A stretch of DNA of 64,000 nucleotides, from assembly GCF_001598355.1 (NCBI RefSeq), contig NZ_BCYU01000009.1:1-64000 (forward strand), written 5' to 3'. Every line of letters starts with the position of its first letter. Position 1 is the stretch's first letter. The notes beneath the pieces were generated by a model that was not told the DNA's origin, did no database searches, and worked only from the letters and a program-made list of their open reading frames with translations. Positions 34,422 through 42,656 of the stretch are shown here, in pieces. This stretch comes from Sphingomonas asaccharolytica NBRC 15499 (GTDB lineage Bacteria; Pseudomonadota; Alphaproteobacteria; Sphingomonadales; Sphingomonadaceae). The position numbers were made by a program, and so were the translations under genes.

Positions 34422-35699
34422 ATGAGCCAAGCATTGAGGATCCTGATCTCGCTGGTGGCCGGGCTGGCGCTGGGCATCGCGCTCGCCAATTGGGCGCCCG
34501 ACGCCGGCGGCTGGGTCCTGGTCTTCACCAAGCGGATCGGCGGCGCCTGGCTGCACGGGCTGCAGATGGTGATCGTGCCGCTGGTCGTGGCGCTGCTGGT
34601 GATCGGCATCGCCGCCTCGGCTGAAGCCGCGCGCGCGGGCAAGATCGCTGGGCGCGCGCTGATCTTCTTCGTCGTCATCCTGTGGTTCAACACGATCATG
34701 TCGGCGCTGCTGACGCCGTTGCTGCTCAAGCTGTTTCCGCTCCGCCCCGATTGGGCCGCGGCGCTCAGGGCCTCGCTGTCGAGCGCCAAGACCGCCGGGC
34801 AGGTACCGAGCCTGGGCGATTTCTTCGACAAGATCGTGCCGACCAACATCATCGACGCCGCCGCGACCGACGCTTTCCTGCCGCTGACCGTGTTCGCGAT
34901 GGTATTCGCCTTCGCCATCACGCGACTGCAGCCCGATCGTCGCAAGTTGATGGTCGATTTCTTTCAGGCGATCGCCGACGCGATGATCGTGGTGATCGGC
35001 TGGGTGCTGGTGCTCGCGCCGCTCGGCGTGTTCTGCCTGGCGTTCGGCGTCGGGATGGAGACCGGCGCGGCCGCGTTCGGCGCGCTGGCGCATTATGTCG
35101 CGATCGTCTCGACGCTGGGCATCCTGGTGCTGTTGTCGGCCTATCCGATCGCGGCGATCGGCGCGCGCGTGAGCATCGGGCGGTTCGCCCGTGCCGTGCT
35201 GCCGAGCCAGATCGTCGCGATCAGCACCTCGTCGTCGCTCGCCTCGCTGCCGACCATGCTCCGGTCGAGCGAGGCGATCGGCGCTCCGGCGCGGGTGTCG
35301 GGGATCGTCCTGCCGATCGCGGTCGCGGTGTTCCGCGCGACCAGCCCGGCGATGAACCTGGCAGTTGCGCTCTATGTCGCGCATCTGACCGGGACCCCGA
35401 TCGGCCCGGGCCAGCTCGCTGCCGGCGTGGTCACCGCAGCGATCACGACGATGGGATCGGTGTCGCTGCCCGGCACGATCAGCTTCTTCGCCTCCGTCGC
35501 GCCGGTGGCGGTGGCGATGGGCGTGCCGCTCGAGGCGCTGGGGCTGCTGGTCGCGGTCGAGACGGTGCCTGACCTGTTCCGGACCTTGGGCAATGTGACG
35601 ATGGACGTTGCGGTCACCGGTACGATCGCGGTGCGGAGTGGCATCACGACGGAGGGTGAGGGCGAGACTGATCGGATGGTTGAGCAGCTGCCTGGGTGA
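34422..35699 (+). CDS. Dicarboxylate/amino-acid:cation symporter
   Basis: A 425-residue DAACS-family (GltP/DctA-like) inner-membrane transporter with about eight helices and two re-entrant loops. The serine-rich loop AISTSSSLASLPTMLRSS and the motif ATSPAMNLAVALYVAHL, then AITTMGSVSLPGTISF, are the substrate and cation sites of the family. It takes up C4-dicarboxylates or acidic amino acids with sodium or protons. GAAGGGCGAG precedes ATG 34422. It is divergent from glmM and convergent with nnrU. Confidence 0.9.
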   Translation: MSQALRILISLVAGLALGIALANWAPDAGGWVLVFTKRIGGAWLHGLQMVIVPLVVALLVIGIAASAEAARAGKIAGRALIFFVVILWFNTIMSALLTPLLLKLFPLRPDWAAALRASLSSAKTAGQVPSLGDFFDKIVPTNIIDAAATDAFLPLTVFAMVFAFAITRLQPDRRKLMVDFFQAIADAMIVVIGWVLVLAPLGVFCLAFGVGMETGAAAFGALAHYVAIVSTLGILVLLSAYPIAAIGARVSIGRFARAVLPSQIVAISTSSSLASLPTMLRSSEAIGAPARVSGIVLPIAVAVFRATSPAMNLAVALYVAHLTGTPIGPGQLAAGVVTAAITTMGSVSLPGTISFFASVAPVAVAMGVPLEALGLLVAVETVPDLFRTLGNVTMDVAVTGTIAVRSGITTEGEGETDRMVEQLPG

Positions 35700-35713
35700 T
35701 TAAGGGCTCCCTC

Positions 35714-35869
35714 CCCCTTGTGGGCGCATCAGGTAAACAGCGCGGGGCGCTGTTTACCTGATGCGAGAGGGAGCGCCGTAGGCGCGGAAGGGTGAGGGGG
35801 ACTCTCAGCTTTCGCCGACCCCCCTCATCCTTCCGGCGCTGGGCGCCTCCCTCCTTCTCCCACAAGGGG
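35714..35869. repeat. Long imperfect hairpin containing a 19-bp perfect stem
   Basis: The outer arms CCCCTTGTGGG (35714-35724) and CCCACAAGGGG (35859-35869) pair. Inside, 35725-35743 and 35747-35765 form a perfect 19-bp stem with a GGG loop, and a second arm pair (TGAGGGGG at 35793-35800 with CCCCCTCA at 35820-35827, extended by GAGGGAG/CTCCCTC) follows. The block fills the gap between the convergent symporter and nnrU genes. The 19-bp stem shares its TAAAC-GGG-GTTTACCTG frame with the hairpin at 60336-60358. Confidence 0.75.
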
Positions 35870-35886
35870 AGAAGGAACTCAGTCTC

Positions 35887-36585
35887 CTACCCGCCGATCC
35901 AGCGCCAGATCCCCGCAGGCATCCCCGCCAGCGGCAAATGCGCCCAGGTGGCGGCGAGCCACAACGCGATCCCGCCCACGGCCGGCACGACCCCGGCGGG
36001 CGTGAACTTGACTCGCCCGCTCAGGATCGCGCCGAGCGGCCAGTAGCTGGTATTCGCTTCCCATGCCCGCCAGGTCTCGGGCTGGAGCTTTTCCTTCTTC
36101 CTGTCCTGCAACGCGGCGCCGACCAAGGCGAGGAAGATGATCGTCTTGGCCAGGACGATATTGGCGGGCGTCGGCATCACCAGGATATGCGCCGCGCCCC
36201 ACAAGGCAAAGCTCCACATCATCGGGTGCCGCGTCACGCTGAACACGCCGCGTGGCTCGGGTACGGCGCTTGCCGCGCGCGGCGGGCCGGGCAACGCCGG
36301 ATTGCCGAGCAACGACCCCACGAACATGATGCTCGCGAAGAACATGATGACCGTGCTCAGGATCCACAATCCGTCGCCGACCGCCCAGAACGGCGCTTCC
36401 GCCGGCACCGCGCGGAACGCCAAAGCGAGCCAGCCGAACGTCGCCAGCGCTACCAGTGAATAGATGCCCTGGAACGGCAGCTCGCCGATCGCGCGGACGA
36501 TCGGGGCACGCAACGGATGCGACAGCAGGAAATGCGACCCGACGAACGCCACCGCGGCGGCGATTTCCCAGCATAACGGACTCAT
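35887..36585 (-). CDS. NnrU-family membrane protein
   Basis: A 232-residue inner-membrane protein with about six helices. It matches NnrU, a family named for nitrate/nitrite-reduction regulons and related to plant 15-cis-zeta-carotene isomerase Z-ISO, a haem-containing enzyme. The core RGVFSVTRHPMMWSFALWGAAHILV, with RHPM, is the family signature. GGGAGAGG lies upstream of ATG 36585. No denitrification genes are nearby, so a role in nitrogen oxide metabolism is not supported by context. Confidence 0.88.
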   Translation of the reverse strand: MSPLCWEIAAAVAFVGSHFLLSHPLRAPIVRAIGELPFQGIYSLVALATFGWLALAFRAVPAEAPFWAVGDGLWILSTVIMFFASIMFVGSLLGNPALPGPPRAASAVPEPRGVFSVTRHPMMWSFALWGAAHILVMPTPANIVLAKTIIFLALVGAALQDRKKEKLQPETWRAWEANTSYWPLGAILSGRVKFTPAGVVPAVGGIALWLAATWAHLPLAGMPAGIWRWIGG

Positions 36586-36642
36586 GGATCCTCTCCCGAA
36601 ACCGTTTCTGGGGAGAGGCTAGGACGGATCGACGTTCAAACC

Positions 36643-36770
36643 AATCCTCCCCCGCCAGGGGGAGGTGGCGCCGAAGGCGACGGAGGGGGCGGACAGCGAG
36701 ACACTCACCGTCGTGCTTCCTCCCCTTCCGTCAGGCTGCGCCTGCCACCTCCCCCTGGCGGGGGAGGATT
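36643..36770. repeat. 27-bp perfect inverted repeat pair of palindromes
   Basis: Arms 36643-36669 and 36744-36770 are exact reverse complements over 27 bp. Each arm contains the palindrome CCTCCCCC-GCCA-GGGGGAGG. The 74-bp interior is GC-rich and gene-free. It lies upstream of nnrU and downstream of the peptide transporter, both on the minus strand. The design (two inverted copies of a palindrome) is the same as in the GTCAYCCC family but the sequence differs. Confidence 0.8.
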
Positions 36771-36808
36771 TAAAACTGCCAGCCGCGCTCAGGGCAGAAT
36801 GTCGATAC

Positions 36809-38620
36809 TCACTGGACCCCGTGCATCCACTTCTTGAGCGGCCAGGACAGCAACAACAGCAACACGCCCAGTCCAATCGCAATCAGCGCGATCATCGTGA
36901 AGGTGTGCGTATAGATATCCAGGCTGACCTTCAGATTGGTGACCTGCCCGCCGACGGTGTCGACACTGGCAAACTGGGCGACCAGGCCGGCGACATATTG
37001 CGCGACCGAGATCGACAGGAACCACACGCCCATCATCAGCCCGACGACGCGCGCGATCGACAATTTGGTAATCATCGATAGCCCCACGGGCGAAATGCAG
37101 AGCTCTGCGATCGAGTGGATCACATAGAGCCCGGCGAGCCACCACAGGCCGACCTTGAAGCTGCTGTCGGCGAAGGTCGAGCCCCAGACGAGGAACAGGA
37201 AGCCAGCGCCCACGCCCATCAACGCGCCGGCGAACTTGATCGGGATCGATGGCTCCCAGCCGCGCCGCGCGAGCCAGCCCCACAAAGCGCTCATCACCGG
37301 CGCGAGCAGCACGATCGAGATCGGGTTGAAATTCTGCGTCTGTGGCGCCGACATTACCCAGTCGCCGATCACGGTGCGGTCGGTATTGCGGTCGGCGAAC
37401 AGGGTCAGGCTCGACCCGGCCTGTTCGAACAAGGTCCAGAAGACGACGTTGAAGACGATCAGCACCATCGCCGCGACCATCATCTCGCCTTCCTTGCGGC
37501 TACCCTTCACGAACGACCAGATGAGGATGCCGGGAACCGAGATGATGAAGGTGCCGAACAGCAATTTACCCGTGAGCGGGAGCGACGCGAGATATCCGAT
37601 GAAGCCCGATCCCGCGGCGGGTTCTTCGGCCTGCATCAAATTGACGAACAGGAAATAGACCACCGGCACGGCGACGATCGAGAGGGCGTAGATCAGCATC
37701 GCCCGGTCGGGGCCTTCGCGTGGCGGTGGGTTGCCGTACGCGTCGAGCCGGCCGCCATGATAACTGATCATGAAGAACGAAATCACCATCGCCACGCCGG
37801 CGAGCCCGAGCCCGAACGGCCATCCGAAACTGTCGGCGAAGATCGCGCAGAGGAACTGGCCGAGGATCGAGCCGGTGTTGATTCCCATGTAGAAGATGGT
37901 GAAGCCGGCATCGCGGCGGCGGTCGCCTTGCTCGTAGAGCTCGCCGACCATCGTCGAGATATTGGGCTTGAAGAAGCCATTGCCGACCGAGACCAGCGAC
38001 AGCGCGCAGAGCAGGATCATCGTCAGGAAAGGGCTGCGCTCGGCCTCTTCGGCAAAACTGCCCTTGGCGAGCTTGCGGACTTCCTTGCCGTCGGCAGCGA
38101 GCAGCGACATGCTGCCGTCGTCATTGCCGCGCATCGTCAGCTTCTGGCCGTTGTCGACGATGTAGCGCGCTTCCTTGGCATCGCTGGTCGGAGCGTCGCG
38201 GAAATTGGTGACGACCACTTCGTACTTCTTGCCGTCGATCACCTGATAGGGCTTGGCCGGCTGGCCGCCGAAGGCGAGCGTGAAATAACCGACCGCCATC
38301 ATCAGCGCGCCGAACCGCACCGCCCGTTTCGAGCCGAGATATTGGTCGGCAAGCAGCCCGCCGACCAGCGGAGTCAGATAGACCAAGGCGGTATAGCCGC
38401 CATAAAGGCCAGTCGAGGCGCGGTCGCCAAGGATGAAATGCTTGGTGAGGTAGAGCGTGAGCAGCGCTCGCATGCCGTAAAAGCCGAACCGCTCCCACAT
38501 TTCGGTGCCGAACAGCCAGAATAGCGGCTTGGGATGGCCGAACCAGGTTCCCTCGGCCGCCGGGTTGATATGGGTGATATCTGGCTCGCGCGGATTGTCC
38601 GCGGTCGGGGTGTCCACCAT
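36809..38620 (-). CDS. Proton-dependent oligopeptide (POT/PTR2) transporter
   Basis: A 603-residue inner-membrane symporter of di- and tripeptides. WERFGFYGMRALLTLYLTKHF is the ExxERFxYY-type motif of helix 1 (here WERFGFYG), and FKPNISTMVGELYEQGDRRRDAGFTIFYMGINTGS is the second PTR2 signature. Between them a hydrophilic insert of about 75 residues (after GGQPAKPYQVIDGKKYEV) lengthens the protein beyond the usual 480-520; such inserts occur in some sphingomonad and Bacteroidetes members. GGGAGCG precedes ATG 38620. Confidence 0.92.
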   Translation of the reverse strand: MVDTPTADNPREPDITHINPAAEGTWFGHPKPLFWLFGTEMWERFGFYGMRALLTLYLTKHFILGDRASTGLYGGYTALVYLTPLVGGLLADQYLGSKRAVRFGALMMAVGYFTLAFGGQPAKPYQVIDGKKYEVVVTNFRDAPTSDAKEARYIVDNGQKLTMRGNDDGSMSLLAADGKEVRKLAKGSFAEEAERSPFLTMILLCALSLVSVGNGFFKPNISTMVGELYEQGDRRRDAGFTIFYMGINTGSILGQFLCAIFADSFGWPFGLGLAGVAMVISFFMISYHGGRLDAYGNPPPREGPDRAMLIYALSIVAVPVVYFLFVNLMQAEEPAAGSGFIGYLASLPLTGKLLFGTFIISVPGILIWSFVKGSRKEGEMMVAAMVLIVFNVVFWTLFEQAGSSLTLFADRNTDRTVIGDWVMSAPQTQNFNPISIVLLAPVMSALWGWLARRGWEPSIPIKFAGALMGVGAGFLFLVWGSTFADSSFKVGLWWLAGLYVIHSIAELCISPVGLSMITKLSIARVVGLMMGVWFLSISVAQYVAGLVAQFASVDTVGGQVTNLKVSLDIYTHTFTMIALIAIGLGVLLLLLSWPLKKWMHGVQ

Positions 38621-38769
38621 GCATTCGCTCCCTGAATTCTTGCTCTCGCCGTCTCAAAACGCAGCGAGTGGATGGAGCGAGACTAGCGGCAAAGCAGGGC
38701 GAGTAAATATACCGCCGACAGCCCGCGGACGCCGTTGCCGCTGGGCGCGCGCCCCCCTAGATCACGGCC

Positions 38770-39348
38770 ATGTTCAACGACCGCTCTACCCCGCTTTCGC
38801 TGCTGTCGACCCGCCGGTCGGGCAAGCCGCGCGATCTTGTCGCGCCCGGTCCCGACGATGCGCAGCTGCGGCAAATCCTGGAGATCGCGGCGCGCACTCC
38901 CGACCATGGCAAGCTCGCGCCGTGGCGGTTCGTGATCGTCCCCGCCGACAAGCGCGCCGCGCTGGCCGAACTGATCACCACGGCCTATCGCGCCGAGCGT
39001 CCCCAAGCGGCTCGGCTGGAGATCGAGGCGCTCGAGCAATTCGCGATCCAGGCGCCTACTTTGGTGGTGGTGCTGTCATCGCCCAAGGTCGACAGCCACA
39101 TCCCGCTTTGGGAACAGCAATTGTCGGCCGGCGCCGCGGCCATGAACCTGCTTCACGCCGCGCATGCCCTGGGGTTCGCCGGCGGCTGGCTGACCGGTTG
39201 GGCGGCCTATTCGGACGCGGTCCGCGATGCGTTCGGCGCGGAGCCCGAACGGATCGCCGGGTATATCTTCTTGGGAACGCCGGCAAAGCAACTAGAAGAA
39301 AGGCCGCGCCCTGATTTGCAAAAGATTATTTCAACATGGCAAGGGTAA
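38770..39348 (+). CDS. Nitroreductase (YdjA-like flavoprotein)
   Basis: A 192-residue FMN-dependent nitroreductase-fold protein. STRRSGKPRDLVAPGPDDAQLRQILEIAARTPDHGKLAPWRF is the FMN-binding N-terminus of the short YdjA/YfkO group, and the NLLHAAHALGFAGGWLTGW and FLGTPAKQLEERPRP blocks follow. It probably reduces nitro compounds or quinones with NAD(P)H in the cytoplasm; the true substrate is unknown. A GntR gene starts 40 bp downstream on the same strand. Confidence 0.88.
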   Translation: MFNDRSTPLSLLSTRRSGKPRDLVAPGPDDAQLRQILEIAARTPDHGKLAPWRFVIVPADKRAALAELITTAYRAERPQAARLEIEALEQFAIQAPTLVVVLSSPKVDSHIPLWEQQLSAGAAAMNLLHAAHALGFAGGWLTGWAAYSDAVRDAFGAEPERIAGYIFLGTPAKQLEERPRPDLQKIISTWQG

Positions 39349-39387
39349 TTGACTGGACTCTTTTGACCATTGCTGTATTAATGCACC

Positions 39388-39741
39388 ATGGCACTTAGCA
39401 ATGATGACAGCCCGGTTTACATCCGGTTGAGGGGCACGATCTCGGCGGCAATCCTGCGGGGCGAATATCGTGCGGGCGACCAATTGCCGTCGGTCCGCGC
39501 CCTCGCGGCCGAACACGGCGCCAACCCGCTGACGGTGGCCAAGGCCTATCAGAGTTTTCAGGACGATGGTTATGTCGAGGTGCGGCGCGGGGTCGGCATG
39601 TTCGTCCTGCCCGGCGCGGCGGAAAAGCTCCGCATCGCCGAGCGCGATCGCTTCGTGACGCAGCAATGGCCCCGCATCGCCGATTATATCGAGCTGCTCG
39701 GGCTCGACGCCGCCGATCTGCTTGAGCGCGAAGGCGCCTGA
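39388..39741 (+). CDS. GntR-family regulator (YtrA-like)
   Basis: A 117-residue regulator. Residues about 8-75 are the GntR winged helix (VYIRLRGTISAAILRGEYRAGDQLPSVRALAAEHGANPLTVAKAYQSFQDDGYVEVRRGVGMFV). The C-terminal part is only about 40 residues, as in the short YtrA subfamily that usually controls nearby transporters. The region before ATG 39388 is AT-rich (TTGACC and TGTATTAAT) and may hold its promoter. No ABC transporter is adjacent, so the target is unclear. Confidence 0.87.
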   Translation: MALSNDDSPVYIRLRGTISAAILRGEYRAGDQLPSVRALAAEHGANPLTVAKAYQSFQDDGYVEVRRGVGMFVLPGAAEKLRIAERDRFVTQQWPRIADYIELLGLDAADLLEREGA

Positions 39742-39890
39742 ATTCCGCCCGAATTCCGGCCCTTACGGTCGCTGGAAAGCGCCTTGGAGCGCCCATCCGC
39801 GCCGCGGCCGTCTCTGCACGACGATCGCCCAAATGCGGCCGCTCAGCGATCCGCTTTGACGTGGCGAGCGCTGCCGGTAATTAGCTGATC

Positions 39891-41450
39891 ATGGCGGGGC
39901 AGGAAACGGGAAGCGGGTCAGCCGCCGCGCTCAAGCCCGGCACAATCCTGGTCAGTCGCGCGGCGATCGGCATTCTGGCGGCGGTGTTCCTCGTCGCGCT
40001 CGTCCGATTTACGGCGCACGCGTCCATCGCGTTCCATTTTCCCTATGCCTTCGATTACGGCGAAGGCGTCGTCTGGCAGCAGATGCGCAACATCGTCCAG
40101 GGCGAGGGTTACCAGGCGATCGGGATCTATCCCGCGATTGCTTATGAATACCCGCCTTTATTCCATCTTTGCGCGGCAGGTGTCGCGCGGATCACCGGGA
40201 TCGACGAGCTTTACGCCGGGCGGCTGGTGTCGGTGGCGTCGGCGGTCGCATGTGCCATGCTCATCGCCCGGCTGACCGCTTATGCCCTCGCCGGCGAAAA
40301 CCGGAAGGTGGTCTTCGGTGCCGCGACGATTGCAGGATTGGCGTTCCTCACGCTGCCGGTGGTCGACGAATGGGCGCTGTTGATGCGGATCGATCTGTTG
40401 GCATGCGCCTTGTCGCTCGCAGGTATGGTGCTGGCGATTCACGCCCCTCGGTCGATTAGCGCCTGTGTCGCTGCCGGCCTTATGTTCACGGCGGCATTGT
40501 ACACGCGCCAAACCAGCCTGCCGGCGCCAGCGGGCGCGTTCCTGGTCCTTGTCGCCGTGCGCCCTTCACGGGCCTGGCTGATGGCTGCCGTTGCGGTCGC
40601 GAGCGGGCTGGCGGTCCTTGCTATGCTCGAAGCCGCTACCCAGGGCGGCTTTCTGCTGAATATCGTTTCGTACAATATCAATCGCATCATCTGGGATCAC
40701 GCATCTGCTTTCGGCGTGGTGCTGCTGGCCAATGTCGCGGTAATCGGGATAGGAACATTCGGCCTTCTCGACAGCGTTCGCTGCTCGGGCCTGCGGCATT
40801 GGCGTGATCTAAAGGCGTGGCTCGCCGCCGATCTGAAAAACGTGGCGATTTCGGTCGTCGTCGCGGCACTGGCGTGCAAGACGTTGATGCTGCCGGCGAT
40901 CCTGAAATCGGGCGCGAGCGACAATTACCTGATCGACTGGTTTTCCGAGCTCGCAATATTGTTCGGCATCGCGATGGTGCCGGTGTTGCGTTCGACATTG
41001 CGTTTGCCGGCGAAACCGAACGTGATCCTGCTGGGGTTGGTCGGCATTGTCCTGCCGCTGCAAACCGCCGGCGCCGGGCTGTTGCCCGATCGCGGCGCCG
41101 TCGACGTTCAGCAGCGAGCGCTTGACGCGATCGTCGATCGCATCCGTCAGACCAAACGACCCGTGATTTCCGACGACGCGACACTCTTGATCCGCGCGGG
41201 GCAATCGATGCACTGGGAGCCATCCATCGTTGCCGAGCTAGGCAGCGCCGGGCGCTATGACGAATCGAAGTTCGTGACGCTGATCGAAGAACACCGGTTC
41301 GGATTCTTCATCACCGATGGCGATCGCGGTGACGTGGTGTTCGACCAACGGTTCAATCCGAAGGTCGTCGAAGCTATCCACCTCGCCTATCCTCGCCGCG
41401 AACGCATTGGCGGACGGGTTCTGCATCTGCCTGGTAAGGACGGCAATTGA
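39891..41450 (+). CDS. Polytopic GT-C-like glycosyltransferase, hypothetical
   Basis: A 519-residue membrane protein with about eleven hydrophobic helices and a soluble C-terminal tail of about 120 residues. The first external loop reads HFPYAFDYGEGVVWQQMRN, with Asp55 and Glu58 in the position of the catalytic acidic residue of GT-C mannosyl- and arabinosyltransferases. The loop IYPAIAYEYPPLFHL is also typical. It probably transfers a sugar from a polyprenyl-phosphate donor on the periplasmic face. Codon use looks a little less GC-biased than in its neighbours. Acceptor unknown. Confidence 0.7.
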   Translation: MAGQETGSGSAAALKPGTILVSRAAIGILAAVFLVALVRFTAHASIAFHFPYAFDYGEGVVWQQMRNIVQGEGYQAIGIYPAIAYEYPPLFHLCAAGVARITGIDELYAGRLVSVASAVACAMLIARLTAYALAGENRKVVFGAATIAGLAFLTLPVVDEWALLMRIDLLACALSLAGMVLAIHAPRSISACVAAGLMFTAALYTRQTSLPAPAGAFLVLVAVRPSRAWLMAAVAVASGLAVLAMLEAATQGGFLLNIVSYNINRIIWDHASAFGVVLLANVAVIGIGTFGLLDSVRCSGLRHWRDLKAWLAADLKNVAISVVVAALACKTLMLPAILKSGASDNYLIDWFSELAILFGIAMVPVLRSTLRLPAKPNVILLGLVGIVLPLQTAGAGLLPDRGAVDVQQRALDAIVDRIRQTKRPVISDDATLLIRAGQSMHWEPSIVAELGSAGRYDESKFVTLIEEHRFGFFITDGDRGDVVFDQRFNPKVVEAIHLAYPRRERIGGRVLHLPGKDGN

Positions 41451-41466
41451 GGGCGGCACGCTGGAG

Positions 41467-41517
41467 CAGCCCAACCGCGCAACTCTCTCTTCGCTCAGGT
41501 CGATCCCGAATACGTGC
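41467..41517 (-). pseudogene. Remnant of an arylamine N-acetyltransferase 3' end
   Basis: Read on the minus strand this segment encodes VFGIDLSEERVARLG, matching the C-terminus of the intact NAT gene 1.2 kb away (LFGIDLSEEEVARLG). At the DNA level 41487-41510 is identical over 24 bases to 42690-42713, and a further 20 bases upstream match with few differences. The similarity stops next to the VOC stop codon. It is a degraded duplicate end, left by a rearrangement or by replacement of a tandem NAT copy. Confidence 0.75.
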
Positions 41518-41518
41518 C

Positions 41519-41917
41519 TTAGAAAGGCTCCGATATCCCCAGCATGTTGCCTTCACTATCGCGGAACCAGGCTGCATATTCGCCCGCCCCCTTGCTCGGA
41601 TAATTGCCCTGGATCGTTGCAATACTGTCCTCGGTCCGCAGCCGGCCCTCGCTATAGTCTTCGAAGACGACGCCGTTCGACCTCAGCTGTGCGACCGCCG
41701 CCCGCAAATCCTCCACTTCGAATCCCAGCTGCGTAAACGCGCCATCCGACTTGCCGGCGGATACGAATAAGGCGAATTCGCACGATCCGATCACATACCG
41801 CACTCCGCCCGGCCGCGTTTCGTCGGCCGTGAGGCCCAGCTTCTCGGCGTACCAGGCGCGTGCCCGATCGAGATCCTGCACCGGAAGTCTCGCGACAATC
41901 TTCTTGACGCCCAGCAT
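41519..41917 (-). CDS. VOC-family (glyoxalase/bleomycin-resistance-like) protein
   Basis: A 132-residue vicinal-oxygen-chelate protein: a small beta-alpha-beta-beta-beta fold seen as VKKIVARLPVQDLDRARAWYAEKLGLT, then FTQLGFEVEDLRAAVAQLRSNGV and AAWFRDSEGNMLGISEPF. The terminal DSEGNMLGI is the metal-ligand strand of the family. ATG 41917 gives the standard MLGVKKI start. It may detoxify or isomerise a small molecule, or bind an antibiotic; the substrate is unknown. Its 3' end abuts a NAT remnant. Confidence 0.85.
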   Translation of the reverse strand: MLGVKKIVARLPVQDLDRARAWYAEKLGLTADETRPGGVRYVIGSCEFALFVSAGKSDGAFTQLGFEVEDLRAAVAQLRSNGVVFEDYSEGRLRTEDSIATIQGNYPSKGAGEYAAWFRDSEGNMLGISEPF

Positions 41918-42016
41918 ACGTCCTCCACCATTGATCGGTCGGTCTTCCAAAGCGGACCGCCTGAATCGGGCCGGCCATGGTCAGGCCGCCCGGGATATGA
42001 ACAACCGGACACTCAT

Positions 42017-42601
42017 ATGGCAACGATCGCGATCTTTCACTCGGTCTTGGGCTTGAGAGCGATCGAGCTCGCCACCGTCGCGCGCTTTCAGGCCCGCGGC
42101 CATAGCGTCTTCGCACCCGACCTGTTCGAGGGGCGGACGGCCGCCACGGTGGAGGAGGGGTTCGCGATTATGGAGCAGGTCGGTTGGCCGCTGATCTGTG
42201 ATCGAGCTCGCGCCGCGCTGGAGCAAGCACCGTCAACGACCGTCCTGCTTGGCTTTTCCATGGGTGCTGGGGTGGTTTCGTCGATCTGGCCCGAACGCCG
42301 GCAAGCGAGTGGAATCGTGCTGCTGCACGGCCTGGCGAGCGTACCTGCAAATCTCGATCCACGTGTTCCGGTTCAGGTGCACCTGGCGGATCCCGATCCC
42401 TTTGCGCTGCCGTCTCAGCTGCACGAATGGATGCGTCTGGCTGCGGCATCCGGGATGGAAATGTATCGATACCCTGGTCTCGGGCATTTCTTCACCGATC
42501 CCTCCCTGAACGACTTCGATGCCGATGGGGCAGAGCTGGTATGGGATCGGGTCAGCCGATTCCTTGATACGGTAGATCACGGCGCGAAGGCGCAAAGTTG
42601 A
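42017..42601 (+). CDS. Dienelactone hydrolase-family protein
   Basis: A 194-residue alpha/beta hydrolase of the dienelactone hydrolase type. The nucleophile elbow is GFSMG with Ser81 (classical DLH has Cys here), the acid is probably in VHLADPDPF, and the histidine is in YPGLGHFFTD near the C-terminus. It likely hydrolyses an ester or lactone in the cytoplasm. It is divergent from the VOC gene across 99 bp, and the two sit between the NAT remnant and the intact NAT gene. Confidence 0.85.
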   Translation: MATIAIFHSVLGLRAIELATVARFQARGHSVFAPDLFEGRTAATVEEGFAIMEQVGWPLICDRARAALEQAPSTTVLLGFSMGAGVVSSIWPERRQASGIVLLHGLASVPANLDPRVPVQVHLADPDPFALPSQLHEWMRLAAASGMEMYRYPGLGHFFTDPSLNDFDADGAELVWDRVSRFLDTVDHGAKAQS

Positions 42602-42656
42602 TTCGCGTAGCGGCGCGGCCGGCGCAGAAGAGTTTCCGTACCTCCGCGTGAGGCAA

